A stretch of 64,000 bases of DNA from NCBI GenBank assembly GCA_964512655.1, contig CAZEJT010000011.1, forward strand, positions 1-64,000. Direction: 5' to 3'. The notes below the pieces were generated by a model. The model searched no databases. It was not told the origin of the DNA and saw only the letters and a program-made list of their open reading frames with translations. Made by a program: the position numbers and the translations under genes. This DNA comes from VBOC01 sp964512655 (GTDB lineage Bacteria; Bacteroidota; Ignavibacteria; UBA10030; SZUA-254). Below, one piece after another: positions 41,987-50,326 of this stretch. Within the stretch, counting starts at the first letter, position 1; each line of letters starts with the position of its first letter.

Positions 41987-43059
41987 AGCTGACCGACATC
42001 GCCGTGCTCCTCGATGGGGAGGTTGTGGGGAACGGCGGCGTGGATATCGAACGGGTCGCAAAGATCGAGGACGCGGGCAGGGGCGATATCACCTTCCTCG
42101 CAAACCAGAAGTACAAAAAGCACGTGAACACGACCGCGGCATCTGCCATCCTGGTGTCGCGGGACCTCCCCCTGGGAGAGTTCGAGGGCCGGAAGGGCCC
42201 GCTGGCATTCGTGAAAGTGGCAGACCCGTACATGTCCTTCCTCCGCCTCATCGACAGATTTCATCCAGCTCCTGCACCGCTTAGGAGAGGCATCCATCCC
42301 TCCGCTCTCGTGGCCAAGTCCGCCCGCATTTCCCCGGACGCCGCAATCGGCGCCCTTGTATCCGTCGGCGAGGAGTGCGCGATAGGAGCGGGAGTGTCGA
42401 TCCATGCCGGGTCGGTCATCGGTGACGGGGTTGAGATCGGCGACGGGTCGCTCCTCTATCCCAATGTGGTTGTCCGTGAGGGGTGCAGGATCGGGAAACG
42501 CGTCATCATACATCCAGGGGCCGTCATCGGAAGCGACGGCTTCGGCTTCGCCCCCACACCCGACGGCGCTTACGAGAAGATTCCCCAGCGCGGCATTGTC
42601 GTGATCGATGACGACGCAGAAGTGGGAGCCAACTGCACGATCGACCGGGCCACGCTCGGAGAGACGCGCATCGGCAGGGGCGTCAAGCTCGACAACCTGA
42701 TCCAGATCGCGCACAACGTGGTCATCGGCGACAACACGGCGATTGCGGCCCAGGCAGGAATATCAGGGAGCACGAAGCTTGGAAAGAACTGCGCCGTAGG
42801 CGGCCAGGCCGGCCTCACCGGACACCTCGAGATAGCCGATCGCACTACCATCCTCGCCCAGTCGGGAGTCCACAAATCCGTCCGCGAACCCGGCCAGCTC
42901 TGGTTCGGCTATCCGGCGAGGGAGAGAAGCGACGCCCTGCGGATCGAATCGGCGCTGCTCCGGCTTCCCGCCCTCATCAACGAAATCAGGGAGCTCCGGA
43001 ACCGCGTCAGGGAGCTTGAGGAAACTCTTCAGGCGCGCGAATCGCGCCCCATCCAGTAG
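41983..43059 (+). CDS. lpxD: UDP-3-O-acylglucosamine N-acyltransferase LpxD
   Basis: A 358-residue third-step lipid A enzyme that adds the N-linked hydroxyacyl chain. The N-terminal uridine-binding domain (1-100, 'DIAVLLDGEVVGNGGVDIERVAKIEDAGRGDITFLANQKYKKH') is followed by left-handed hexapeptide repeats (from about 105) and the catalytic His in 'NLIQIAHNVVIGDN' near 243, then 'AAQAGISGSTKLGKNCAVGGQAG'. A short coiled tail is rich in Arg/Glu. It overlaps the second skp by four bases and precedes lpxC/fabZ by 14. Confidence 0.97.
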   Translation: MKLTDIAVLLDGEVVGNGGVDIERVAKIEDAGRGDITFLANQKYKKHVNTTAASAILVSRDLPLGEFEGRKGPLAFVKVADPYMSFLRLIDRFHPAPAPLRRGIHPSALVAKSARISPDAAIGALVSVGEECAIGAGVSIHAGSVIGDGVEIGDGSLLYPNVVVREGCRIGKRVIIHPGAVIGSDGFGFAPTPDGAYEKIPQRGIVVIDDDAEVGANCTIDRATLGETRIGRGVKLDNLIQIAHNVVIGDNTAIAAQAGISGSTKLGKNCAVGGQAGLTGHLEIADRTTILAQSGVHKSVREPGQLWFGYPARERSDALRIESALLRLPALINEIRELRNRVRELEETLQARESRPIQ

Positions 43060-43073
43060 AGGAGGAACGACAC

Positions 43074-44486
43074 ATGCTGGTCCACCAACGAACCATTAAG
43101 CAGCCCGTCTCTCTGACCGGCGTCGGCCTGCATACGGGAGTGACGACGAAGATGACCTTTCTCCCTGCCGCGATCGACACGGGCATCAGGTTTCGGCGGT
43201 CGGACCTCCCCGGAAAGCCGGAAATCCCGGCTGTGGTCGATCTCGTCGTGGAAGTGGAGCGGGGAACGACTCTCCGGCAGGGAGAAGCCAAGGTTCACAC
43301 CGTCGAGCACGTCCTCGCCGCGGCGGTCGGGCTTCAGATCGACAACCTCATCATCGAACTGGACAACGTCGAGCCGCCGATCATCGACGGGAGCGCCCAG
43401 CCGTTCGCGGAGGCGCTGATGAAGGCGGGGTTCGTCCAGCAGGATGCCCCGAAGGACTACCTGATCATAGACCAGCCGGTGCGGTACACCGATGAGAAAA
43501 ACGGCGTCGACATCGTGGCCCTTCCCACCGACGAGTACCGCATGACCGTGATGATCGACTACCAGAACCCGGCGCTCGGGAGCCAGCACACCGGGCTCTT
43601 CGATCTTGAGAAGGAGTTCGTCAAGGAGTTTTCGCCGGCACGGACCTTCTGCTTTCTCCATGAGGTCGAATCTCTCCACGCCCAGGGCCTGATCAAGGGC
43701 GGAAACCTCGACAACGCGATCGTGATCGTAGACCACGATATGACCGAGGACGACGCGGCGCGGATCATGAAAAAGGTCAGGCTTACCAAGACGCACGTGA
43801 TCGGAAAGAACGGGATACTCGACAACAAGCAGCTCCGGTTCAAAAACGAGCCCGCGAGGCACAAGCTTCTCGATCTTATGGGCGATCTCGCTCTGATCGG
43901 CGTGCCCTTCAAAGCGCAGATCCTCGCCGCGCGCCCCGGCCACGCGAGCAACGTCGAGTTCGCCAAGAAGATCCGGAAGCTCTATAAGCAGGAAAAGTTC
44001 GTCAAAAAATACCAGTTCGTGAAGAAGGAGGGCGTAGTCTTCGACAGCACCGCCCTTCTGAAGATCCTCCCGCACCGTTTCCCGTTCGTTCTGGTCGACA
44101 AGATCACCGAGTTCAAGATGGACGAACGGATCGTCGGAGTCAAGAGCGTCTCCTCCGGCGAATGGTTTTTCCAGGGACATTTCCCCGGAAGGCCGATCAT
44201 GCCCGGAGTGCTGATCTGCGAGGCGATGGCCCAGACAGGGGGCGTGCTCCTCCTCAACGGGCTCGACAACCCCGACGGAAAGCTGGCGATGTTCACGAGC
44301 ATCAACAATTGTAAGTTCCGCAGGCCGGTAGTCCCCGGCGATCAGCTCCACATCGAAGTCACGATCGTCAACCGGCGATCCAAGCTCGCGCAGCTGCAGG
44401 GCAAGGCATTCGTCGGCGGCGAGCTCGCTGCGGAAGCCGAGTTCGGCGCCGCGATCGTCGACAGAGACGAGACTCCGGCCCGGTAG
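43074..44486 (+). CDS. lpxC/fabZ: Bifunctional LpxC-FabZ fusion
   Basis: A 470-residue fusion. The N-terminal part (1 to about 305) is LpxC, the zinc deacetylase committing lipid A synthesis: 'QPVSLTGVGLHTGV' (5-18), zinc site 'HTVEHVLAAAVGLQIDN', second site 'ARHKLLDLMGDLALIG' and catalytic His in 'RPGHASNVEFAK'. The C-terminal part (about 320-470) is FabZ, 3-hydroxyacyl-ACP dehydratase: 'LPHRFPFVLVDKI' with the catalytic His and 'GHFPGRPIMPGVLICEAMAQ'. The fusion is known from Bacteroidota and Chlorobi and couples supply of hydroxyacyl-ACP to lipid A. All active-site residues are present. Confidence 0.97.
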   Translation: MLVHQRTIKQPVSLTGVGLHTGVTTKMTFLPAAIDTGIRFRRSDLPGKPEIPAVVDLVVEVERGTTLRQGEAKVHTVEHVLAAAVGLQIDNLIIELDNVEPPIIDGSAQPFAEALMKAGFVQQDAPKDYLIIDQPVRYTDEKNGVDIVALPTDEYRMTVMIDYQNPALGSQHTGLFDLEKEFVKEFSPARTFCFLHEVESLHAQGLIKGGNLDNAIVIVDHDMTEDDAARIMKKVRLTKTHVIGKNGILDNKQLRFKNEPARHKLLDLMGDLALIGVPFKAQILAARPGHASNVEFAKKIRKLYKQEKFVKKYQFVKKEGVVFDSTALLKILPHRFPFVLVDKITEFKMDERIVGVKSVSSGEWFFQGHFPGRPIMPGVLICEAMAQTGGVLLLNGLDNPDGKLAMFTSINNCKFRRPVVPGDQLHIEVTIVNRRSKLAQLQGKAFVGGELAAEAEFGAAIVDRDETPAR

Positions 44487-44495
44487 CCGCTGGTT

Positions 44496-44637
44496 GTAGG
44501 CGCTGTTTGCCCGCGCCGATTGTCTGCTCTGGTTGTAGGCGCCGGCTTGAGCCGGCGTGCGTTTCGTCCCGGCACGCTCTGTGCCACTCTACGCGCCGTC
44601 GTATCGCGCGGATGTAGCCGCGGGCTTTAGCCCGCGC
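44496..44637 (+). repeat. Three family A palindromes before lpxA
   Basis: A decayed copy at 44496-44515 (only the left half is clear), a good copy at 44535-44558 (loop TTGA in place of TTTA) and a C-G-rich copy at 44614-44637. The cluster separates lpxC/fabZ from lpxA, which are elsewhere often adjacent. Confidence 0.8.
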
Positions 44638-44693
44638 TCTTTTCAGCGTTGCCGGACGGCCCTGAAGAAAACTTTTGCACAACTCATTCCTTT

Positions 44694-45479
44694 ATGAGCA
44701 CTTCCGTACATAACACAGCGATCGTAAGCCCCAAAGCACAACTTGGTGATAATGTCGTCATCGGCCCCTTCGCGGTCGTCGAGGACGATGTTATTATCGG
44801 GAACGGCACCCATATACATTCACATGTCTTCGTCGCAAATGGAGCCCGGATCGGGAAGGAGTGCAAGATTCACCACGGCGCTGCCGTCTCCACCCAGCCC
44901 CAGGATCTTAAGTTCCGGAACGAGATTACAACCCTCGAACTCGGAGACCACACCGTCGTCAGGGAGTATGCCACGCTCAATCGCGGGACGCACGAGCGCT
45001 GGAAAACGACCATCGGCAGCCACTGCTTCTTCATGGCCTATGCCCACGTGGCCCACGACTGTGTGGTCGGGAATCACGTCATCCTCGCGAATGCGGTCAA
45101 CATGGGCGGGCATGTCGTCATCGAGGATCACGCGGTCGTTGGGGGTGTTGTGGCGATCCACCAGTTCTCCCACATCGGCCGACATTCCATGATCGGGGGC
45201 GGGTTTCGCGTCACCAAGGACGTTCCACCCTATGTCCTCGCCGGTCAGGAGCCGCTGGCTTTCAGCGGACTCAACATCGTGGGCTTGCGCCGCCGCAATT
45301 TTTCTCAGTCAGTCCTCGATAATCTCGAGAAGGCATACCAGATCGTGTACCACAACCAGCTGAACGTGTCGCAGGCGCTCGAAAAGATCAAGACCGAGCT
45401 TCCCATGACCGAAGAGGTGCGCAACGTGGTGGAGTTCATCGAAAAGAGCAAGCGCGGAATTATCTGGACCCGCAGATGA
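44694..45479 (+). CDS. lpxA: UDP-N-acetylglucosamine O-acyltransferase LpxA
   Basis: A 261-residue enzyme for the first acyl transfer of lipid A. It is a left-handed beta-helix of hexapeptide repeats ('VHNTAIVSPKAQLGDNVVIGPFAVVEDDVIIGNGTHIHSHVFV'), with the catalytic His in 'MAYAHVAHDCVVGNHVILANAVNMGGHV' near 122 and the conserved 'MIGGGFRVTKDVPPYVLAGQEPLAFSGLNIVGLRRR' before the C-terminal helices. ATG 44694 starts the conserved sequence; the frame is open upstream but runs into the repeats. It overlaps the next gene by four bases (ATGA). Confidence 0.97.
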   Translation: MSTSVHNTAIVSPKAQLGDNVVIGPFAVVEDDVIIGNGTHIHSHVFVANGARIGKECKIHHGAAVSTQPQDLKFRNEITTLELGDHTVVREYATLNRGTHERWKTTIGSHCFFMAYAHVAHDCVVGNHVILANAVNMGGHVVIEDHAVVGGVVAIHQFSHIGRHSMIGGGFRVTKDVPPYVLAGQEPLAFSGLNIVGLRRRNFSQSVLDNLEKAYQIVYHNQLNVSQALEKIKTELPMTEEVRNVVEFIEKSKRGIIWTRR

Positions 45480-46366
45480 GCCCGCAGATACGATGGACGT
45501 TCATCGATACCGGATTCCATCCCGGGGCATTCAATATGGAGTTCGACGAGATGCTCGCGGCCCGCGCGGCGAGCGATCCCGAAACCGCCGCGCTCAGGGT
45601 CTACGGGTGGAATCCGGATGCAATATCGATCGGAGTTCACCAGAGCGAGGATGATTTCGACGCCGCTGCGCTCAAACGCGAGGGCATCGACCTCGTCCGT
45701 CGGCCCACGGGCGGTCGCGCAATCCTTCATTCACACGAATTGACGTACAGCGTCGCGATGCCGGTAGAGGAATTAGGCCCCCGGGAAACATACCGTTTCA
45801 TCAGCAGAGGAATCCTCCGCGCGCTTGCCATCATGGGAGTTGAAGCCACGGTCACCGAACAGGACCAAGGGCTCAGGTCCCATCCGGAGGACCCGGCGTC
45901 GGTACCCTGCTTCAGCAGCACGGCAAAGGATGAGATCCAGGTCGCAGGCAGAAAGCTTGTCGGAAGCGCCCAGCGTCGTTATGGCCGCATCGTACTTCAG
46001 CACGGCTCTGTTCTACTCGGTCCCGAGCACCGGCGCATCGTCGAATTCCTCTCTCATTCCGCGATAAACTCCCGATCGCTCCTTGAGGAAGATCTCACAA
46101 ACCGCACGATCGACGTCGAAACAATCCTCAGACGGGATGTTACTTTTGAGGAATGCGCCGTCGCGATGAGACGCGGCTTCGAGCTTGCGTGCGGGATCAT
46201 TTTCGAGGATGAGGAATCGCTTAATACGTGGAATCCATTACCGGCTGCGCCTCATATTCAAATCGATCGTTCCGCCGCTCCTGCGGCGGAATGCATCTCC
46301 GGGCCCTCCGCGCCCGCACTTCGAGCCTCATCGCTCCCGGTAGGCGCGGGCTTTAGCCCGCGTTAA
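45476..46366 (+). CDS. Lipoate-protein ligase A family protein with repeat-derived C-terminus
   Basis: A 296-residue biotin/lipoate ligase fold enzyme, probably attaching lipoate or octanoate to E2 or GcvH. 'RRPTGGRAILHSHELTYSVAMP' near 72-93 is the substrate/AMP loop and 'QVAGRKLVGSAQRR' near 158-171 the ligand-binding Lys. The family-like part ends around residue 257; the last 35 or so residues (from 'IDRSAAPAAECISG' to 'VGAGFSPR') are encoded by family C and A repeats at 46268-46363 and look like an accidental extension. The normal end may once have been near 46260. It is coupled to lpxA upstream; panB follows 22 bases later. Confidence 0.88.
   Translation: MSPQIRWTFIDTGFHPGAFNMEFDEMLAARAASDPETAALRVYGWNPDAISIGVHQSEDDFDAAALKREGIDLVRRPTGGRAILHSHELTYSVAMPVEELGPRETYRFISRGILRALAIMGVEATVTEQDQGLRSHPEDPASVPCFSSTAKDEIQVAGRKLVGSAQRRYGRIVLQHGSVLLGPEHRRIVEFLSHSAINSRSLLEEDLTNRTIDVETILRRDVTFEECAVAMRRGFELACGIIFEDEESLNTWNPLPAAPHIQIDRSAAPAAECISGPSAPALRASSLPVGAGFSPR
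46268..46363 (+). repeat. Family C and A repeats inside the lipoate ligase gene
   Basis: Family C from 46268 to about 46320 (CCGCCGCTCCTGCGGCGG, then GGCCCTCCGCGCCC-like) and family A at 46340-46363. Both are read in frame to the stop at 46364-46366, so the hairpins supply the last codons of the protein. Confidence 0.9.
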
Positions 46367-46388
46367 CACTCATGGAACGAGCATACCA

Positions 46389-47231
46389 ATGGCACTCGCT
46401 ATGAAGAATAATAAGAAAACTCCCGCCGCGAAACCCCGCGTGGTCACCACGAAGACCGTCATGACCATGAAGCAGACCGGCGAGAAGATCGCCATGCTCA
46501 CGGCCTACGACTTCCTCGTGGCGAAATATCTTGACCAGGTCGGGACCGACATCATCCTCGTGGGCGACTCGCTCGGGAACGTCGTTCATGGATACGAGAC
46601 GACTCTTCCCGTGACCGTCGACGACATGATCTATCATGCGAAGGCGGTGAAGCGCGCCGTCAGGAACGCTCTCATTGTGGTGGACATGCCGTTCATGTCG
46701 TTTCAGGCCAGCGAGGACGAGGCCGTACACAACGCCGGGCGGATTATGAAGGAAGTAGGTGTAGGCGCGGTGAAGCTCGAAGGAGGCGCGTACATCGCGG
46801 ACATCGTCAGGCACCTCGTGAGGATCGGCATCCCCGTGATGGGGCATCTGGGGCTCACGCCTCAGGCAATCAACAAGTTTGGAACGTACGAGGTGCGCGC
46901 GCAATCGAAAGCCGAGGCCGACGAGCTTCTTAATGATGCTAAAGTCCTCGCGGAGGCGGGGGTGTTCGCGATCGTTCTCGAGAAAATCCCGGCGGCGCTC
47001 GCAAAACGCGTCACGAAGGCGGTGTCCGTGCCGACCATCGGGATCGGCGCCGGGCCGGACTGCGACGGTCAGGTCCTCGTCGTCTACGACATGCTGGGAC
47101 TTACCGAAGAATTCAAACCCCGCTTTGTGCGGCGCTACACCGAGCTCGCGGAGATCATGCGGACCGCGTTCCGGAAGTATATCGACGACGTGAGATCGAA
47201 ACGCTTCCCCACGGGGAAGGAGAGCTACTGA
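46389..47231 (+). CDS. panB: 3-methyl-2-oxobutanoate hydroxymethyltransferase PanB
   Basis: A 280-residue enzyme of pantothenate (coenzyme A) synthesis, moving a hydroxymethyl group from 5,10-methylene-THF to ketoisovalerate. 'LTAYDFLVAKYLDQVGTDIILVGDSLGNVVHGYETTLPVTVDDMIYHAKAVKR' contains the Mg-binding Asp, 'VVDMPFMSFQAS' the second Asp and 'KLEGG' the Lys; 'GHLGLTPQAINKFGTYEVR' and 'IGIGAGPDCDGQVLVVYDMLGL' complete the signature. The Lys-rich first 22 residues are an extension; a second ATG lies 12 bases in. Confidence 0.97.
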   Translation: MALAMKNNKKTPAAKPRVVTTKTVMTMKQTGEKIAMLTAYDFLVAKYLDQVGTDIILVGDSLGNVVHGYETTLPVTVDDMIYHAKAVKRAVRNALIVVDMPFMSFQASEDEAVHNAGRIMKEVGVGAVKLEGGAYIADIVRHLVRIGIPVMGHLGLTPQAINKFGTYEVRAQSKAEADELLNDAKVLAEAGVFAIVLEKIPAALAKRVTKAVSVPTIGIGAGPDCDGQVLVVYDMLGLTEEFKPRFVRRYTELAEIMRTAFRKYIDDVRSKRFPTGKESY

Positions 47232-47236
47232 GAGGG

Positions 47237-48028
47237 ATGGCCCGCGCGCCCCGGAAGAAGCTCAGGATCCTCGTCTCAAACGACGATGGGATCGACGCAC
47301 CGGGCATCGAAGCGGTCGTCGGCGAATTGAAAAAGATCGGGGAGGTCACCGTCGTCGCCCCTGACAAGCAGAGAAGCGCCGTCGGCCACGCGATCACGGT
47401 GAACTACCCTCTGCGGGTCTCGAAATTCTACAAAAACCGCGCCTTCTTCGGCTACGCCGTAGAGGGCACACCGGCCGACTGCGTGAAATTAGCAATTCGC
47501 TCGCTCCTCAAAGAGAAGCCCGACATCCTCGTTTCGGGCGTGAACCACGGCTCCAACACCGCCATCAACATCATCTACTCGGGCACCGTCTCCGCCGCCA
47601 CGGAAGGCACGGTCCTCGGGATCCCGTCCATCGCCGTCTCATTGACCACCTTTGGGACTCCCGATTTTTCGTACGCCGCCAGATTCACGCGGAAATTTGC
47701 GGCGTTCGTTGCAAAGCGGAAGCTCCCCGAGGGGACTCTCCTCAACGTGAACATACCTGCCGTGAAAGAAAAGGACATCCGGGGGGTGGTGATCACGAGG
47801 CAGGGAAAGACGCGGTGGGACGACACGTTTGACGTGCGCCGCGATCCGGCCGACAAGGAATATTACTGGCTCACCGGTAATCTCCAGGTAGTCGACCACG
47901 CTCCCGATACCGACCAGATCGCCGTGATGAACGGCTACGTTTCCATCACCCCCATACACTACGACCTCACCGACTACGCCACCCTCGCGAAGATCCGCCG
48001 CTGGCCGGTCGGGTCCCTGTTGAAATAA
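47237..48028 (+). CDS. surE: 5'-nucleotidase SurE
   Basis: A 263-residue metal-dependent nucleotide/polyphosphate phosphatase linked to stationary-phase survival. 'ILVSNDDGIDAPGIEAV' gives the D-D metal pair, 'DKQRSAVGHAIT' the Ser/His loop, and 'DILVSGVNHGSNTAINIIYSGTVSAATEG' the Asn/Ser ligands. The C-terminal 'IAVMNGYVSITPIHYDLTDYATLAKIRRW' is typical. GAGAGGG lies immediately before the ATG and GGAAGGAG about 15 bases before; neither spacing is ideal. Its stop TAA shares a base with the next gene's ATG. Confidence 0.96.
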   Translation: MARAPRKKLRILVSNDDGIDAPGIEAVVGELKKIGEVTVVAPDKQRSAVGHAITVNYPLRVSKFYKNRAFFGYAVEGTPADCVKLAIRSLLKEKPDILVSGVNHGSNTAINIIYSGTVSAATEGTVLGIPSIAVSLTTFGTPDFSYAARFTRKFAAFVAKRKLPEGTLLNVNIPAVKEKDIRGVVITRQGKTRWDDTFDVRRDPADKEYYWLTGNLQVVDHAPDTDQIAVMNGYVSITPIHYDLTDYATLAKIRRWPVGSLLK

Positions 48029-48603
48029 TGCGCCTGCCTCCGTCACCGTTTTTTGTAGGCGCGGGCTTTAGCCCGCGTTCGTTGGTTCTCTTCTTCCTCA
48101 CTCCAGTTATTCTCTCCGGTTGCTCTCATACGGTGACCGTCTCTCGCTACACGAATCGCACCCTCGGCGATTCAATCAGTTATGCCAAAGCCAACTCTAT
48201 GTTCGGGGAAGGCTCCTGGTCAAGCTTTGGCATGGTCCTGCGCGATGGATCGGAACAAGCCGGAAGTGAATTTCGGATACAGGGGGACACGCTCAGGTTC
48301 ACGGATACAGGGGGGATCAACTCAGTCCACGTTTCTACCCAGGACGTGCTTTACCTGGAAAGGAAGGATCATTTCGGCGGCGCAGTTCTGGGTCTACTTG
48401 GGGGTATCGCGGTCGGCGTCGGCGGGGCCATCGCCCTACATTCTCTCGCTGGACATAGCGGAGGAGATATGGAAGGGTTGGGCTATGGCCTACTGGCGAT
48501 CCTAGGCGGACTTGTTGGTGGGACGGCAGGCAGCGTCGCAGGAGCCATCCACGGAGACCAGACGAAGTTCCAATTCGCCCACGACTCATTGAACACGCGG
48601 TAG
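48028..48603 (+). CDS. Lipoprotein with glycine-zipper membrane segments; repeat in its signal peptide
   Basis: A 191-residue protein. The lipobox is 'LFFLTPVILSGC' (Cys32), so the mature N-terminus is 'CSHTVTVSRYTN'. Two Gly-rich segments near 115-138 and 155-178 ('GAVLGLLGGIAVGVGGAIAL', 'GLLAILGGLVGGTAGSVAGAIHG') look like glycine zippers. The first 17 residues include a family A repeat in frame (VGAGFSPR, residues 10-17). Translation may begin instead at TTG around 48083, just after the repeat, which would leave a shorter hydrophobic leader. The ATG overlaps the surE stop by one base. Role unknown. Confidence 0.75.
   Translation: MRLPPSPFFVGAGFSPRSLVLFFLTPVILSGCSHTVTVSRYTNRTLGDSISYAKANSMFGEGSWSSFGMVLRDGSEQAGSEFRIQGDTLRFTDTGGINSVHVSTQDVLYLERKDHFGGAVLGLLGGIAVGVGGAIALHSLAGHSGGDMEGLGYGLLAILGGLVGGTAGSVAGAIHGDQTKFQFAHDSLNTR
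48055..48078 (+). repeat. Family A palindrome in a lipoprotein signal-peptide region
   Basis: A GCGCGGGCTTTAGCCCGCGT-type copy encoding VGAGFSPR just before the hydrophobic core of the signal peptide. Confidence 0.9.
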
Positions 48604-48605
48604 AG

Positions 48606-49664
48606 ATGGAAAAGCTGCGCTTGGCGATACTCTCGAGTCTGATATTTGTGCCCTCGTGCCAAAGAGACATAGACGTACTACCTCCTCCCCCCCGGCAGAT
48701 ATGGCAAGTCTATCACCCGTCCGACACTCCGATCCTCGACGACAAGATCAACCAACTGACGGTTGCAAGTGACGGTACTGTCTGGATTTCTTCCGACCAT
48801 GGCGCCTCGTATCGTAAGCGGGCGAATTGGGGTTGGGTCCAAGACTCATTGTATGGATACCGGGTGAATTCGATTGTAGAGGCGAAGGATCGTGCCATCT
48901 GGTTTTGTCTGTCCGGAGGTGGCGTGATCCGACTCAACCTGTTTTCGCCGACCGCAGTGTGGCGAAGATACGCCGAACCGGATCTTATCTACGACTACGT
49001 CCTTTCGGGCGCCGCGGATAGGTCGAACCGGACCCAATATGGGGAACTGTGGTTTGCGACCGCCTATGGGTTGAGCCGCTTTGTTCAGAGCGCAAATGAG
49101 CAAGGGAGCTGGCTGAAGTACAGTCAGACGGACTCCGGCCAACACATAGCAGAATTTCCGACGAATACTTTCTTGGTAGCCGCAAACAATCTTGCCGATA
49201 ATACTTTCTGGTTCGGAGCAGAGCAGGGCGGTACCGTCTTTGTTTCGTACGGACTTGCGAGTCTCCAATGGAGCCATCTTGACTTGCGTTTCCGGAATCC
49301 AAGAGTCCTGTCAATCGGGTTCGATCTTTCCCAGAGAGTCTGGATCGGCGGGGATTACGGAGGTGTGTCTGTTCTCGATTTCAGAACATATACTTGGACG
49401 GAATACAACAGTCAAACCACAAACGGAAGAGTTCCCGAAGGCAGGATCAACTCCATAGTTACGGACTATCTTTCAACACGCTGGTTCGGAACTGACGGAG
49501 GACTGGTGGGGTTGAACGATACAACGTGGACGGTGTTTACGACAACCAACAGTCCTCTCCCGAGCGATACAGTCACAGCCCTTGCGTTGGATACACGCGC
49601 CAATCTCTGGATTGGGACTGCTCGTGGGCTGGCGGTTTATAATCAGTCCGGTATAAGCTTCTGA
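48606..49664 (+). CDS. Lipoprotein with beta-propeller (two-component regulator propeller type)
   Basis: A 352-residue lipoprotein; lipobox 'LIFVPSC' (Cys18). The mature part is made of about six to seven blades with the periodic 'N-x-I-x-x-x-x-D-G-x-x-W-x-G/S-x-x-x-G' pattern ('INQLTVASDGTVWISSDHGAS', 'VLSIGFDLSQRVWIGGDYGGVSVLD', 'INSIVTDYLSTRWFGTDGGLVGLND', 'VTALALDTRANLWIGTARGLAVYN'), as in the ligand-sensing propellers of hybrid two-component sensors, here on its own and anchored by lipid. Start is two bases after the previous stop. Base composition is lower in GC than that of its left-hand neighbours. Confidence 0.85.
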   Translation: MEKLRLAILSSLIFVPSCQRDIDVLPPPPRQIWQVYHPSDTPILDDKINQLTVASDGTVWISSDHGASYRKRANWGWVQDSLYGYRVNSIVEAKDRAIWFCLSGGGVIRLNLFSPTAVWRRYAEPDLIYDYVLSGAADRSNRTQYGELWFATAYGLSRFVQSANEQGSWLKYSQTDSGQHIAEFPTNTFLVAANNLADNTFWFGAEQGGTVFVSYGLASLQWSHLDLRFRNPRVLSIGFDLSQRVWIGGDYGGVSVLDFRTYTWTEYNSQTTNGRVPEGRINSIVTDYLSTRWFGTDGGLVGLNDTTWTVFTTTNSPLPSDTVTALALDTRANLWIGTARGLAVYNQSGISF

Positions 49665-49680
49665 TCACCGAAATCCCCTC

Positions 49681-49703
49681 TAAGGGCCGGCTTTAGCCGG
49701 CGT
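49681..49703 (+). repeat. Family A palindrome between convergent genes
   Basis: A right-hand portion of family A (GGCCGGCTTTAGCCGGCGT) in the 52-base gap between the propeller lipoprotein and the minus-strand gene ending at 49717. Confidence 0.85.
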
Positions 49704-49716
49704 GATCGATCGCCAA

Positions 49717-50298
49717 TCAGTCGCTCCCCGGGCAGCGAGTAACAATTCCGAGGAAGTAAAAACTCTTGAAATCGCCGGCCGCATACTGCTTCTGACTAAT
49801 GGATATCGATAGACGGCGGTTCAGTTCGTATTCAATGGCTGTGCCGTAATGGAACGAGGCTATGATAGGAATGGGTCCGTTTCCAACGCCTAGCTGCAAA
49901 CCTGCCGTCAGACCACCATACTTGACTCTAATTCTGAATGCCGCATCGAGGATTACGAAATATCTTGCCCCTTCGGATTCTTGCAATCCAATGGGGGACC
50001 ATCGGGGTTCTTCCCAAATATGCATGCCCAATACGATGGAGGCTGCATTTGGGGACCGAAGCTCATAATAAGCAGACACTGCCAAAAGTTTATCGACCGG
50101 GCCGTCCGTTGCTTGAACGCCGGCCCTGAATCCAAGCCAGGATCCGGCATCCTGCCCGTAAAGTCCCCGGGCGATGACGAGACTATCCACGCGCTCAATG
50201 TTCTCCGCCTCCTGTGAGAGGCATGAGTCGGCGAGGACAAATAGGCACGAGGCAATAAGTATGCTGCAGAGAACCGGAAACGCAAACCTCCCTTTCAT
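49717..50298 (-). CDS. Small exported beta-rich protein
   Basis: A 193-residue protein with a signal peptide (1-28, 'FPVLCSILIASCLFVLADSCLS') and short strands with alternating hydrophobic residues ('LAVSAYYELRSPNAASIVLGMHIWEE', 'VILDAAFRIRVKYGGLTAGLQLGVGNG', 'IIASFHYGTAIEYELNRRLSISISQKQY'). It may be a small outer-membrane barrel or a periplasmic sheet; no family recognised. It ends the unit of two phosphatase-like genes (28-base gap). GC content is lower than average here. Confidence 0.72.
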   Translation of the reverse strand: MKGRFAFPVLCSILIASCLFVLADSCLSQEAENIERVDSLVIARGLYGQDAGSWLGFRAGVQATDGPVDKLLAVSAYYELRSPNAASIVLGMHIWEEPRWSPIGLQESEGARYFVILDAAFRIRVKYGGLTAGLQLGVGNGPIPIIASFHYGTAIEYELNRRLSISISQKQYAAGDFKSFYFLGIVTRCPGSD

Positions 50299-50326
50299 CC
50301 CCGCTCACATCTAACGGACTTAACCC

